Below, piece by piece: positions 36,942 through 46,458 of a stretch of 64,000 bases of DNA. The stretch is from a virus. The stretch lies in IMG/VR virus record IMGVR_UViG_3300046328_000056, positions 1-64,000 of that record. One strand, written 5' to 3'. A model generated the notes under the pieces. The model worked only from the letters and a program-made list of their open reading frames with translations. It ran no database searches and had not been told where the DNA came from. Within the stretch, counting starts at the first letter, position 1. Every line of letters starts with the position of its first letter. The position numbers and the translations under genes are program-made.

Positions 36942-39263
36942 TTATTTGCCGTATTTTTGATTGTAGTAGGCAGCTAAGTCTGCGTCAGATACACCGGGGT
37001 TTGCTTTTCTAGCCGCATCCATAAACGCTTGCATAGAAGGTTTAGCAACAGGGGCCGCAGCTTGAGGGGCGGCAGCGGGGGCTGTGTTTGACAACTCCGT
37101 TGCTACACCTTGGCGAATACGGGCGGCTTCTGCGGTGTTGCCCTTTTGCACTGCCTTCAAGTAAGGTACGTTGCTTTCCAGCGCCTTATCCACACGGGCT
37201 TGGAATTTGGCGTCCGCGCCTTCTCTAGCAATATCAAGCTTCTCAGTACCGGGGAAACGGCCAAGATCACTCGCAGCCATTGAAGCGGCTTCGGCCATTG
37301 TTTGTTTATTGGCTGGTTTACCTTGTTCAATCAAAGAGTCGTAGCGAATACGAGTTTGACGCGCAAGATCGGTTTCTTTGTTCGCGGCCATTTGTTGCGC
37401 TTTAAGTGTTGCAGCCGTTTGCATTTCTGTACCGGCCAAACCTGCGTTGAGCTGTGCAACTTTTTCTTCCGCCCCAATTTTGAGCTTGAGCCCTTCCAGT
37501 CTTTGCGCTTCGGCTTTGTCTTCCAGTGAGGTGGCCTTGCCAACCATACCTTCTTTACGTGCTTGTTGCGCAGTAGCCAGAGTGATCTCGGACTGACGCA
37601 GTCGATCTTTGGCTTCCTTGGTTTCTTTGGCCACCCGAGCCACTTCACCCGTGAACGCTTTAACAGACTTGCTGGCTCCCTCGCGGAAGTTTTTAGCGCC
37701 GATCATTTCGGCAGCGGCAAGCAGAGCACCGAGACCCTTGGCCTCGTCCATGTTTTTACCCAAGCCAGCACGCTCAGCTTTTACTTCTTCCAAGTAACCG
37801 GCAGTGGCATCCGGGCCGTACAGCTTTTGAACAAACGGCAACTGCTTCTCAACACCAGCTTGGTACTGCTCGGCAGTCTGAGGTTTGTATTCATCGACTA
37901 GGCTAGACAAGCCTTTGAGGGACTCGTCGGTTTTTTGTCTGTATGAACCGCCACCAGCCATTGCAACGATGCCGCCATCCGCCATCATTTGTTCTTGTTG
38001 CTCAGGGGCAATCTGATCGAACGCACTGCCAAGCCCTGCGGTCAAAGATTTGGACTGGGCAAGCTCAGCCAGACGTTCGTCGATTGCGTCTACAGTGTCC
38101 ATGTCCCTGCGGTTCAACGCATTTTCACGAGCTTGCTGTAACTGCTCTGGGCCAAGTTTGTCGATGATGCTTTCCACGTTGCCTTGACTGGTCACGCCGC
38201 CTTCAGCCATGAACTTGCTCAGGCCATATGCGCCCATGCCAATACCAGCCAAGTCTTGCAAACCAGAACCAGCGGGTTGATACATGTTGGTCACGCTTGA
38301 AGAGCCAGTAGGTGTACCGCGCAGCAAGTCGGACATGAAGCCCAATTGTTTGTAAGGGTAGTTCTGTTGGTTCAGGAAGTCCTGATAACCCACGTCCAAA
38401 CCTTTTTGCGCTTGAGCTTGCTGCATACCACCATAAGCCGACTGAAGCTTATTGATGTCCATGCCTTGTTGGAACTGCTGACCACCCAACTGGCCAAGAG
38501 TACCTGCTGCTTGCAGACCAGTCTGAAGTCCTTGCAACCCCAAGCCTGCGCCGTATTGACGAGACTGTTCACCCAGTTGTTGGGCTTGCAGTCGGCGAGC
38601 TTGATCGGCATTGAATTGTTGCTGAGCTTGTTGGAACGAAGTGTTCAAACCCTGCGCTTGGATGTCGCCCTTTTGAGTTGCCAGATTACGCGCAGCTTCA
38701 GCATCTGTGATCGCTTGGCGGCTACCGCCAAATGCGCCGGACCTGACCGCTTGAGCGTTGCGTTGTGTGCCAGCAATATCCGCTTGACGTTGTGCTTCAC
38801 GTTGCTGAACATCCACCACATTCTGCATGTAGGGGTTCATGTATTGCTCAGCGGCACGGTTTCCAAACTGACCGCCCGAGAAGCGACCGGCTTGGTAGTT
38901 TGTATTCATAGCGCCAAGGCCCGCCGCACCAGCCAAGCCCGTACCCATACCCAACTGAGACGCTGGACCCATTGTTCCCGCGCCGGTCATAGCTTGCTGC
39001 TGCAAAGGTTGAAAGCCAGCAATGCGGTCTTTGTCGTATTGCTGGTATGGGTTTTTATTTGTGTCAGTTAGGGCTTCGCCCTTAGCCAGAATATCCTTGG
39101 CGTAACCGCGAGCCCATTCAGGCAAATCGGTTGTTGTGGTTTGGGTTTGCGCAGGGCCAGAACCACCGCCGTCACCATAGACAATACGCCCGCCTTCAGC
39201 CCGGGTTACTGAATCGCCCAAAGGCTCGCCCAAAGCATAAAGTTGGCGACGTGAATAGCTCAT
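36942..39263 (-). CDS. large Q/A/G-rich internal virion protein
   Basis: 773 aa. The first 330 residues are Gln-, Ala- and Gly-rich helices (Q-Q-A-M-T-G, A-Q-Q-L-G-E-Q-S-R-Q-Y). Short glycine motifs FMAEGGVTS and M-A-D-G-G-I-V-A-M-A-G-G-G follow in the middle. A Lys/Glu/Ala coiled coil and a basic C-terminus complete it. No enzyme motif. Its composition and place among ejection-protein genes suggest an internal head or ejection protein. Start overlaps the upstream stop (ATGA), SD AAGGA. Confidence 0.65.
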   Translation of the reverse strand: MSYSRRQLYALGEPLGDSVTRAEGGRIVYGDGGGSGPAQTQTTTTDLPEWARGYAKDILAKGEALTDTNKNPYQQYDKDRIAGFQPLQQQAMTGAGTMGPASQLGMGTGLAGAAGLGAMNTNYQAGRFSGGQFGNRAAEQYMNPYMQNVVDVQQREAQRQADIAGTQRNAQAVRSGAFGGSRQAITDAEAARNLATQKGDIQAQGLNTSFQQAQQQFNADQARRLQAQQLGEQSRQYGAGLGLQGLQTGLQAAGTLGQLGGQQFQQGMDINKLQSAYGGMQQAQAQKGLDVGYQDFLNQQNYPYKQLGFMSDLLRGTPTGSSSVTNMYQPAGSGLQDLAGIGMGAYGLSKFMAEGGVTSQGNVESIIDKLGPEQLQQARENALNRRDMDTVDAIDERLAELAQSKSLTAGLGSAFDQIAPEQQEQMMADGGIVAMAGGGSYRQKTDESLKGLSSLVDEYKPQTAEQYQAGVEKQLPFVQKLYGPDATAGYLEEVKAERAGLGKNMDEAKGLGALLAAAEMIGAKNFREGASKSVKAFTGEVARVAKETKEAKDRLRQSEITLATAQQARKEGMVGKATSLEDKAEAQRLEGLKLKIGAEEKVAQLNAGLAGTEMQTAATLKAQQMAANKETDLARQTRIRYDSLIEQGKPANKQTMAEAASMAASDLGRFPGTEKLDIAREGADAKFQARVDKALESNVPYLKAVQKGNTAEAARIRQGVATELSNTAPAAAPQAAAPVAKPSMQAFMDAARKANPGVSDADLAAYYNQKYGK

Positions 39264-39688
39264 GATTCATCCTTAAAAAACTTTTGGTACGTCACACTCT
39301 GTACCTCATACCCATGAGAGCCAGCGGATTTCCTCCAGCCCGGGCGTCCAATAAATTCAATGCCGGAGCATCCGGCGTCCTTGGCAAACCTGTCAAGCAG
39401 GTCGTACATCTCATCTTCCACATACTGCATGTGGTTTGGCTCACCCGCGCAGTACTGCACAACAAGCATTTTGCGTCGTGGGTAGTCTTTAACCTCAGTT
39501 ATGACATGACCATAAATCTCATTATCGTCGTGTCCCACCCACAATTGCATCTGTCCGTTCAATACAAACCGCAAAATATCATCGACTGTGGCACGTCCCC
39601 GTGTCCACTCCTGCGATTTCACCAAGTAAGGCAGTAAAGAAGGGATGACCCCTGCTACCGTTCCGGGCGGAATCAACGACATTCTCAT
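39260..39688 (-). CDS. GNAT-fold-like virion protein
   Basis: 142 aa. L-R-F-V-L-N-G-Q-M-Q-L-W-V, then R-R-K-M-L-V-V-Q-Y-C-A-G-E, a long helix, and G-C-S-G-I-E-F-I-G-R-P-G-W-R-K. This order of strands and helices is GNAT-like and resembles small internal virion proteins of podoviruses (T7 gp13-like). Catalytic acetyltransferase activity is not evident. Overlaps both neighbours by 4 nt. Confidence 0.6.
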   Translation of the reverse strand: MRMSLIPPGTVAGVIPSLLPYLVKSQEWTRGRATVDDILRFVLNGQMQLWVGHDDNEIYGHVITEVKDYPRRKMLVVQYCAGEPNHMQYVEDEMYDLLDRFAKDAGCSGIEFIGRPGWRKSAGSHGYEVQSVTYQKFFKDES

Positions 39689-41745
39689 GCGGGCAAGTAC
39701 TTCTCAGAACGGCTGTTCTTGGCTACCTTACCTTTGCCCACTGTGCTTCCACGGGCCTTTTGGATTCGGTCCATCATGGCGTACAGCTTACGTGCGCCAG
39801 CTTCAGTCGAGCCATTGCCCAACTCAGAAACGATACGCGCAGGTACAACAAATTCACCGTCGGCTAAACGTGCGGGTTGCTTTTTGCCAATCACAGCGGG
39901 AATGGAGTCAGACACGCCGTCACCGGGGCCTTTGAGTAGTCGGCCACCATCGGAGTAATCGCCAAGGTGAGATATACCACCAGCGGCCATCAAGCCACCA
40001 TTTGCCGCGCCTGCGGCCCCCGCAGCCATACCATGTGCGCCTGTACCCATAGCAGCAGCACCGCCGCCGCTTCCACTGCCGGTAGAAACACCGCCACTAC
40101 CCCCAGCAGCGCCCCCTCCAACGCCGTGTAGACCAGCCAAAGCCGCTGAGGGGCTAGTTGTACTGGCGGCTGTTTGACCCGCCATACCTGCTGGGCCGAA
40201 ACCTAAAGCACCAGCATTGCCGGTCATTGCGCCGGGTGTACCAAAACCAATACCTGAACCCGTGGTGCCAACACCTTGCAGCCCTTGCAAAGCCGCAGCA
40301 ATAACCTGTGCTTGTTGGGCGTTGTTTGCTTCCGCTTTTGCTTGGGCATCCGCCAATGTGCTTTCAGAGTTGAGCATGTCGCCCGCGTCTACAACTTGGA
40401 CGGCATCTGGGTTGGGGTTTGGCTTGCTCATTTTGAAAGCAAGATAGCCAAGCCCGTTTGAAAGCGCATCCCCCACCTTACTCATCGCCAAAGAAGGAAC
40501 AGCCATCGGAGAAATATTGCCGCCACCGTCGGTGAGAGACTTCGCAATAGAGATGAGTCCTGCACCGGGCATGACTGCGTTGATGAACTTTGCTTGGCTT
40601 GCTTGGTGCGCGGCCAAACCTTCTGGGCTCAGGCTATTGAAGTAGCCGTTGATTTGAGCTTGTTGGGGGTTGACGCCGCCACGACCAGATTGAGCAGGGG
40701 CGGAAGATGCGTTTTGGGTCTGGTTGTCAGACGGCATTGACTCGATTTTGCTGAACAACTGTGTCAAGGGGTCGTATGTGTAACCTGTATCTGCTGGAAC
40801 TGCGCCGCCATCAGCAAACGCCATTTCCCCAGTCATAGGGTTAACGCCAGTATCTGAAACATCAGAGATTACATTGCGGGAGATTGGCGTTTGCCAAGGC
40901 GCTGCATACGCGCCCTTGTTGATGTCGGCCATTGGGTAGCCAGTGTTTGCCCCAACAGCGTTCGCCTCTGACATAGCCTCGATGGGGCCACCGCCAGCAT
41001 ATGCCTTCGTATATATGGGTTTGAAGTACGTTTGCTCACGACCGTATGGGTCGGGTGTTGGGGTCGGATTGACTCGACCGGGAGAGTATGTGTACTTAGG
41101 ATTTGGGGTGGTGTCGCCCTTGATTTCAGGTTGTTTGGTTGTCGGCTCGATAGCCTGCATCACTGCTGGGGCTGCGGCAGCGGCGTACTTCCAATTGTTC
41201 TTAAAGAAGTCTCCGGGGGCTTCACCAATCTGGGAAAAGCCCGCTTTTGCTTTGTCCATGAACGGCATTTCTGCGGCTTTGGCTAGTTGAGCAGTGCGAA
41301 GAGCGTTGACCTGCTCGGCGTACTTGGCGGTGTCCCCTGCAAATTGAGGCATACCGGCGGCTTTAATGCCCTCGGCGGCCAAAGCACCTTCACCTGCGCC
41401 CATCAACCCACCCATCATGCCAGCGCCGCCATATGCGCCAAGACCCGCCATCAAGCCTTTGCTCAAGCTACCTGTCGCTGCGCTAGTCACACCACCCATA
41501 AGCAAGCTCGCCATCATAGGAGGCATACCCATAGCGGACATGGCCGCGCCACCAACCAACGGCAAAATGCTGGACAAAAAGCCAGCTTCGGGCAAACCAG
41601 TCTGGGGGTTGATGCTTAAAGAGCCACCGCTGGCGCGGGCCAAATCCTGAAGTCCTTTGACTTCCCCTTGGGACATGTGGACGAGCGTAGTGTCAGGGCC
41701 TCGGCCTTGGCCGGAAAGATGTTGGGCGGCAGCGTGTAGGCTCAT
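39685..41745 (-). CDS. large glycine-rich structural/ejection protein
   Basis: 686 aa. A hydrophobic Gly/Ala/Met-rich region (about 55-130) could insert in a membrane, as ejection proteins do. The middle is Gly/Ala/Ser-rich and low in complexity. The end has G-D-G-V-S-D-S-I-P-A and R-L-A-D-G-E-F-V-V-P-A, a motif shared by many phage virion proteins. Also carries short AGGGP and ADGGAV motifs. SD AGAGG. Exact role unknown. Confidence 0.65.
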   Translation of the reverse strand: MSLHAAAQHLSGQGRGPDTTLVHMSQGEVKGLQDLARASGGSLSINPQTGLPEAGFLSSILPLVGGAAMSAMGMPPMMASLLMGGVTSAATGSLSKGLMAGLGAYGGAGMMGGLMGAGEGALAAEGIKAAGMPQFAGDTAKYAEQVNALRTAQLAKAAEMPFMDKAKAGFSQIGEAPGDFFKNNWKYAAAAAPAVMQAIEPTTKQPEIKGDTTPNPKYTYSPGRVNPTPTPDPYGREQTYFKPIYTKAYAGGGPIEAMSEANAVGANTGYPMADINKGAYAAPWQTPISRNVISDVSDTGVNPMTGEMAFADGGAVPADTGYTYDPLTQLFSKIESMPSDNQTQNASSAPAQSGRGGVNPQQAQINGYFNSLSPEGLAAHQASQAKFINAVMPGAGLISIAKSLTDGGGNISPMAVPSLAMSKVGDALSNGLGYLAFKMSKPNPNPDAVQVVDAGDMLNSESTLADAQAKAEANNAQQAQVIAAALQGLQGVGTTGSGIGFGTPGAMTGNAGALGFGPAGMAGQTAASTTSPSAALAGLHGVGGGAAGGSGGVSTGSGSGGGAAAMGTGAHGMAAGAAGAANGGLMAAGGISHLGDYSDGGRLLKGPGDGVSDSIPAVIGKKQPARLADGEFVVPARIVSELGNGSTEAGARKLYAMMDRIQKARGSTVGKGKVAKNSRSEKYLPA

Positions 41746-41779
41746 TTTTGCCTCTTAGAACGGGGGTTTGTGGATACTA

Positions 41780-42478
41780 TCATGGGAAGAGCGCCGAGAC
41801 AAATGTGATTGACCCGATTGCAGAGGGAACTGCGGGGTGCGGCATAGGCGTAGTTTGGGCAGCTTGGCCGTACATGTATATGCCGGTTGCCCCGCCAGAA
41901 GTGGCGACTTGGGCTGCGCCCCACCACAGCCCGACAGAGTCTCCAGCAGTCAACTCAAAGACAACCTCAGAATATGCGGTAACAAATGCCGGAACCCCGG
42001 CGCTCTTGCGAGCAGGGACTGTGAAGATGGTGGACGAATTGGCAATATCGGCGGCGGAAGTTGATCCGTTTACACGCAACCACACAACAGTGTCGTGCGC
42101 CAGATTGTCATCATTGGCAAGCTGGAGGCTGTACGTTATTTTGTAGATGCCTGAAACTATGGCCGTGGCTGTGTAGCTTGGGTTTAAGGTGAAGCCATTA
42201 CCGCCTTCTAGCGTATCCCATTCAACAATAGTAGGAGTGTTTGCCGCAGTCAAATATTGCGTGGCACTGTCGGATGCAGCAATGAACGGAAACTGCAACA
42301 ACGCCCCGCCAGTCTCAGTCGTAAAAAGCTGAAGGAAATTCTGAAGCTGATTGAAGTACAGCCGCAGGGCGTTGGAATACTGCTCTTGGTACTGCGCGTC
42401 GTACTGCATCGGAGCCGCCAACAGCCGAGGCTGCTGGGGCGCGATAAGAGGGGCAATCTTAAATTGTGGGAGTGCCAT
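41780..42478 (-). CDS. structural protein with C1q/TNF-like beta domain
   Basis: 232 aa. N-terminal helix Y-D-A-Q-Y-Q-E-Q-Y-S-N-A-L-R-L-Y-F-N-Q-L, then a beta-rich domain (G-I-Y-K-I-T-Y-S-L-Q-L and G-D-S-V-G-L-W-W). The pattern resembles jelly-roll head domains of fibres or tail decorations. Start overlaps the stop of the tail-hub gene (TGATG). Confidence 0.6.
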   Translation of the reverse strand: MALPQFKIAPLIAPQQPRLLAAPMQYDAQYQEQYSNALRLYFNQLQNFLQLFTTETGGALLQFPFIAASDSATQYLTAANTPTIVEWDTLEGGNGFTLNPSYTATAIVSGIYKITYSLQLANDDNLAHDTVVWLRVNGSTSAADIANSSTIFTVPARKSAGVPAFVTAYSEVVFELTAGDSVGLWWGAAQVATSGGATGIYMYGQAAQTTPMPHPAVPSAIGSITFVSALFP

Positions 42479-44676
42479 CAGCGACGTCCATCTGGTCGGG
42501 TATCAATACGCGGCGTACCTAACTGCCAAGCCACGCCAAGGTCGTTGGACACCACTTTGAACGCCATCTGCCGCCCCCGAATACGCACAAACACTTGCTG
42601 CGTAAACTGCTGCACGGTGAAGTACCGCTGGTTCTGATAGTTGTCAGCGCTGGTAACAGTGGGGGAATCTGACACGCCGTAGTTTGTACCGGGAAACTGG
42701 CGCGGGCGCACAGTGAAATCCAATGATGGGTTGTTCACAGTTGAGCCGTCAAAGGTCACGTCGGGGATGATGCGGGTCACCAAACCAAAGTTATGGCCGT
42801 CACCAATATCAAAGTCTGAAGACTGCACATAGGCTTCAATCGGCGTGGCGGGGTTCGTTGTGCCGTCGTCATTGCCGTTCTCGTGGTAGATGAGTTGGCC
42901 GTTATAGCCAGCCGCCATAGGCGTTGCCCGCAAGGGGGAGTCCAGCCAGTATGTACGCGCCAAAGTGCCGTAGTACCAAGTGCGCTCGAGATGGTTGAAG
43001 ATGACATACTTGTCGATGGTGGTTGAACTGGCTGAGCAATAGAACCACCAGATTTCGTTGTAACCCTCGTTGGTGCTGGCAAAGAATTGAAACTGCTGTG
43101 ACAAGTTAATGTCGTTGTACACGTACTGGCGCAGAGAACAGGGAAGTGTCTCTACACGACCTGAGTACATGTAAAACTTGTCTGTGCCCATCCAATATGT
43201 CACGTTGTTGGCTGTAGCTACGGCGTTTGGCCCCATGATAGAGATGTTGTCGCCCATCAACTGGAAGCCCCACACGTAAGGCGGGCCAAGGTACTGCATG
43301 GAGTAAATGGCGGAGTCCGTTATCACCAAAATCTCTTGCCGGGTCTGGATTGCCGTAATGATTTGGGAACCGTGGCTGAGTTGATAGCTGCCCGCTTGGT
43401 TGGTGATTGCTGGAGCCCATGTAGCAATCGACTCTTGGTCAGACCAACGAATTAACATCGGATTTTGCACGGTGCTTCCGTAGTCCGTACAACCAAAAGC
43501 AAGTACAAACCGTGATGAGTCGGACACCATCACAAAGTTGGCAACGGTCGGGCAAGAGGAATCAATAGAAATTGACCCTGCTTTTGTAACCACAGTGGCG
43601 CTGGGGCCAAGCAACTGCCCCCGGTTAAACGTGTTTGCTGACGCTGCATTCGCCCAGTAATACAGTGCGCCACCACGGGGGTTAAACACCAAATCCTCAC
43701 CAAAGTTAGATTGGCTCCAAAGACGCAACTGATCGCCAATACCTTGACCCGCAGGTGCGGGAGCGCCCCAACCAGTAAAAGTTGTAGATTGGATAACCGC
43801 CGCGCCGTCGGCGTGAGTGGTAGCCGCGCCTGAACCTGTGCCGCTCACGCCGCGAGTACAGCCTGTGAACTCAGTTGCGGTAACACCGGAATACGTAATT
43901 GTTTCCGAGTCAATCAGAATAGAGCCCGTGCTTGTAAACCCCGTCGTTGAGGTCACAGTCACGGTTGTATTGGAGCTTGAAAGCGTACCGCCTGATACCG
44001 CAGTGGTTCGCGTGCCAAGAATAATGCCGCCCCAAGTACCTGCACCCCAACCCACGTTCTGGGTAAAGATTTCATTACCGGACGTGATTTGATACGCGCC
44101 AACCACGGATGCGCCGCCATTACCAACATCACTGCTGTTGGCTGCAACAGAGGAGGTAATAGTGTAGGTATTGGATGTCAGGTATGTAATCTGAAACTCG
44201 GCGTTCAAAATGGCGGCGGTGATAACACCGCCCAAGGACACCGCACCACTAAAAGTAACAAAGTCCCCAGTCTGAGCTCCGTGCCCAGCGTCTGTAACCG
44301 TGATGGTGGTAGACCCGTTAACTGCTGCAAAGGTGACTTCGCCAGCAGTCGTGGTAGTTCGGATGGGGGTCACATCATAGAAATTACCGCCTGTGCCGTT
44401 TTGGATGTAGTATTTAAGGTTTGTGCCAAGCGCCAACAAGTTGTAGCCAGACAGATTCAACCAATTCCACATGGCGCGGCACACGCCCCAATAGTCACCG
44501 GCGGGGGGCTGCAAAGTAGATGCGTTCGATCCCGTATCAAGAACCCATCCACCAAGCTTTTCGGGGTAGCCAGAACGAAACCGAATTTTGTCCGACTCAA
44601 ACCAACCGCCTTCGTTGGAAAGCGTTGTGCCTTCGCGGTTGATGCCGGGTCTAAATTGCAGTTTCTGTAACGGCAT
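42478..44676 (-). CDS. P22 gp10-like tail-hub / DNA-stabilisation protein
   Basis: 732 aa. Starts L-Q-K-L-Q-F-R-P-G-I-N-R-E-G-T, with W-F-E-S-D-K-I-R-F-R and G-G-W, the typical opening of the large beta-propeller-like tail-hub proteins of short-tailed phages. An Ig-like insert (about 105-190) and a Ser/Thr-rich region follow. Expected at the tail end, closing the DNA channel. Assignment by resemblance and gene order. Confidence 0.7.
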   Translation of the reverse strand: MPLQKLQFRPGINREGTTLSNEGGWFESDKIRFRSGYPEKLGGWVLDTGSNASTLQPPAGDYWGVCRAMWNWLNLSGYNLLALGTNLKYYIQNGTGGNFYDVTPIRTTTTAGEVTFAAVNGSTTITVTDAGHGAQTGDFVTFSGAVSLGGVITAAILNAEFQITYLTSNTYTITSSVAANSSDVGNGGASVVGAYQITSGNEIFTQNVGWGAGTWGGIILGTRTTAVSGGTLSSSNTTVTVTSTTGFTSTGSILIDSETITYSGVTATEFTGCTRGVSGTGSGAATTHADGAAVIQSTTFTGWGAPAPAGQGIGDQLRLWSQSNFGEDLVFNPRGGALYYWANAASANTFNRGQLLGPSATVVTKAGSISIDSSCPTVANFVMVSDSSRFVLAFGCTDYGSTVQNPMLIRWSDQESIATWAPAITNQAGSYQLSHGSQIITAIQTRQEILVITDSAIYSMQYLGPPYVWGFQLMGDNISIMGPNAVATANNVTYWMGTDKFYMYSGRVETLPCSLRQYVYNDINLSQQFQFFASTNEGYNEIWWFYCSASSTTIDKYVIFNHLERTWYYGTLARTYWLDSPLRATPMAAGYNGQLIYHENGNDDGTTNPATPIEAYVQSSDFDIGDGHNFGLVTRIIPDVTFDGSTVNNPSLDFTVRPRQFPGTNYGVSDSPTVTSADNYQNQRYFTVQQFTQQVFVRIRGRQMAFKVVSNDLGVAWQLGTPRIDTRPDGRR

Positions 44677-44678
44677 TT

Positions 44679-45200
44679 TTAAAACTCCAATACAAAAATT
44701 TGCAGGCTTTCACGCATACGGGCATCAATTGCAGTTATGGTAGTTGTATGCCAGAGTGGCGGCTTATACGAAATACCGACGTTATGCTCCGGAAACACGC
44801 ATGAAATTTTTTCAAACGGGGCTTCCCCTTGTGCATACAAGTGCGCCCCACCCCAATCATATTTCCACTCCGGATTTAAATATATTGTAGTTGTATAGAT
44901 GTACTTTCCGTCATTGTGCCAAGGAATAAATGCGCCGCGTGGAAACAAGTTGATGTGTGCAGACCAGTTCTTGGGCTTGTTGGGTAGAACCCCCTTTGCG
45001 AGCAACTCTTCCGCAAGTTGCTCTCGATCCAGCGCTTCCAAATCAAACTGGAAAATAGGGTTGCTCATTCCCACAACTGCTTCGGAGTAGTGAAAATAAC
45101 TTGTTTTTGATGGCTGCCGCCCATCTCTGGTTAAATGGTGCAGCCTTGAAAGCAATTTTTGAGACAGCACATTTTTTGTGATTTTTACATCTACATCCAT
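44679..45200 (-). CDS. 2OG-Fe(II) dioxygenase
   Basis: 173 aa from ATG (a TTG at 45215 is an alternative). Iron ligands are H95-N-D97 (WHNDGKY) and H151 (LWHTTT), with R163 for 2-oxoglutarate in M-R-E-S-L-Q-I-F. The fold order fits the prolyl-4-hydroxylase-like family common in phages. Substrate unknown: protein, nucleic acid or a small metabolite. Lies between the endolysin and tail-hub genes; start region overlaps the endolysin end. Confidence 0.85.
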   Translation of the reverse strand: MDVDVKITKNVLSQKLLSRLHHLTRDGRQPSKTSYFHYSEAVVGMSNPIFQFDLEALDREQLAEELLAKGVLPNKPKNWSAHINLFPRGAFIPWHNDGKYIYTTTIYLNPEWKYDWGGAHLYAQGEAPFEKISCVFPEHNVGISYKPPLWHTTTITAIDARMRESLQIFVLEF

Positions 45201-45204
45201 AATA

Positions 45205-45672
45205 TTAAGCCACAAGTCCAGAAAGATACTGTGTTTTACCAGCTACCTTGGTCGCAGTCAATTCTTGCTTTTTCAAGTTGTTCGGGTCGTAAGACACATG
45301 CACCCAGCCGCTGTCAGGGATGCCGGGGGTGTAGAACTCAAGAATGAGTTGGGTGTATTCTAGGTTATCCATGATCCATTGAGCAAGCTCTGCATTGGCC
45401 ACTCCGGGTATCTCAATATCGGCTGCTCGGCCAAGGCAATGGTCTGAGGTCTTCGAGCCTCCGGTGGCTTGGTTGACGGCTGGAGCACGGAACCCTGAGT
45501 TCACCTTGACGCCTTTGCCAAAGTGGTCACGCACGGGCTGGAGGACTTTCTCGCACAGCAGGCGCAGGGCTTCAATCTCTGCTTCGCCGGGGGTGTTGTC
45601 CAGATCGTTACGCAAGGCAGTGTCGGACTTGGTCAGTTCGTGCAGAGAAAAGTTGGCGGTGAGTTGTGTCAT
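45205..45672 (-). CDS. endolysin, M15 family peptidase
   Basis: 155 aa. N-S-G-F-R-A-P-A-V-N then H78-x-x-G-x-x-x-D85 (SDHCLGRAADI) and H125 in G-W-V-H-V-S are the zinc ligands of D-Ala-D-Ala carboxypeptidase-like endolysins. It cleaves peptidoglycan peptides at lysis. No signal peptide, so it needs the holin. Overlaps the spanin gene by 4 nt. Confidence 0.9.
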   Translation of the reverse strand: MTQLTANFSLHELTKSDTALRNDLDNTPGEAEIEALRLLCEKVLQPVRDHFGKGVKVNSGFRAPAVNQATGGSKTSDHCLGRAADIEIPGVANAELAQWIMDNLEYTQLILEFYTPGIPDSGWVHVSYDPNNLKKQELTATKVAGKTQYLSGLVA

Positions 45673-46136
45673 TTGATACCTTTCTGTGATTCAAGAGCTT
45701 GGTTGTACAGGGTGATGCAGGCGTTGAGCTTTTCAATGGCTCGGTTGCCTTCATCGGTTATTTCGAAAATAGCTTTTCCAAACGCCGGGTCAAGTTCGGC
45801 TCGTGCCTCTCCTCGGTTATCTCCTGCGGCAATGGCGGTATCTGGGGAGGCTGGTACGGGGCAGGTCGTTTTGACAGGAACCCGCAACTTGAGAGCACCA
45901 CTGTCAAGAGCAAAATCGCGCTCCTTGGTGGCAAGCTTGGCTTTTTCATTGGTCTTCCTCAGTGCATCAGCAGTTGTTGTCACAGCGGCTGTCAGTGCCG
46001 CCTCCTTGGCCCTGGCTTGGGTATTCAGGCGATCTACCTCGACCTGTTGAGCTTCTTTCTCAGCCTTGCCCCCATACCAATACCCGCCGCCGAATGTCAG
46101 CAGCAGGGCAATCAGGCCAGACAGCAGGTTACGCAT
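45669..46136 (-). CDS. Rz-like inner-membrane spanin
   Basis: 155 aa from the ATG overlapping the holin stop. One N-terminal membrane segment (L-L-S-G-L-I-A-L-L-L-T-F), then a long Ala/Lys/Glu coiled coil, the Rz layout. Bridges to the lipoprotein Rz1 encoded inside it in another frame. Completes outer-membrane disruption after endolysin action. Confidence 0.85.
   Translation of the reverse strand: MRNLLSGLIALLLTFGGGYWYGGKAEKEAQQVEVDRLNTQARAKEAALTAAVTTTADALRKTNEKAKLATKERDFALDSGALKLRVPVKTTCPVPASPDTAIAAGDNRGEARAELDPAFGKAIFEITDEGNRAIEKLNACITLYNQALESQKGIK
45758..45949 (-). CDS. Rz1-like outer-membrane lipoprotein spanin, nested in Rz
   Basis: 63 aa in another frame inside the Rz gene. Signal peptide with lipobox L-S-S-C (A-I-L-L-L-T-V-V-L-S-S-C) followed by a Pro-rich mature part (P-A-P-Y-Q-P-P-Q-I-P-P-L-P). 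Length, lipobox, proline content and nested position are all typical of Rz1. Confidence 0.88.
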   Translation of the reverse strand: MKKPSLPPRSAILLLTVVLSSCGFLSKRPAPYQPPQIPPLPQEITEERHEPNLTRRLEKLFSK

Positions 46137-46458
46137 CGCCGGTCTTCCCACGGACGTAGGCTTGTGCGGCCATGAACGCCACGACGATGGTGCCCATTGC
46201 GGCGCAGTAGGTGGTGACCAAGCCGTTCAAGGCGTTGACTTTCTCCAAACTGACTAGGTTGGAGGCCAAAAAAGCAATCAAGGCGGGTGGCAATGCAAGC
46301 GCAGCCCATGACATGACACGCTGTTGGTCGGCCATCTTGTCCATGTTCTCAATCATCAACATCCGCTCGGAGCGGGCCAGCTCAGCGTCGGTCACAACGC
46401 CGTCGTGGTCGGTGTCAAATTGGTTATACGTCGAGTTCTTTTCCAGTTGTTTTGTCAT
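46129..46458 (-). CDS. holin-like membrane protein with an EF-hand loop
   Basis: 109 aa. Residues 15-26, D-T-D-H-D-G-V-V-T-D-A-E, form a complete canonical EF-hand calcium loop (positions 1, 3, 5, 6 and 12). Two hydrophobic segments follow (about 48-66 and 78-98) separated by a short polar turn; the C-terminus is basic. Position just before Rz and the endolysin makes it the best holin candidate. SD GGAG, 7 nt. Confidence 0.7.
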   Translation of the reverse strand: MTKQLEKNSTYNQFDTDHDGVVTDAELARSERMLMIENMDKMADQQRVMSWAALALPPALIAFLASNLVSLEKVNALNGLVTTYCAAMGTIVVAFMAAQAYVRGKTGDA

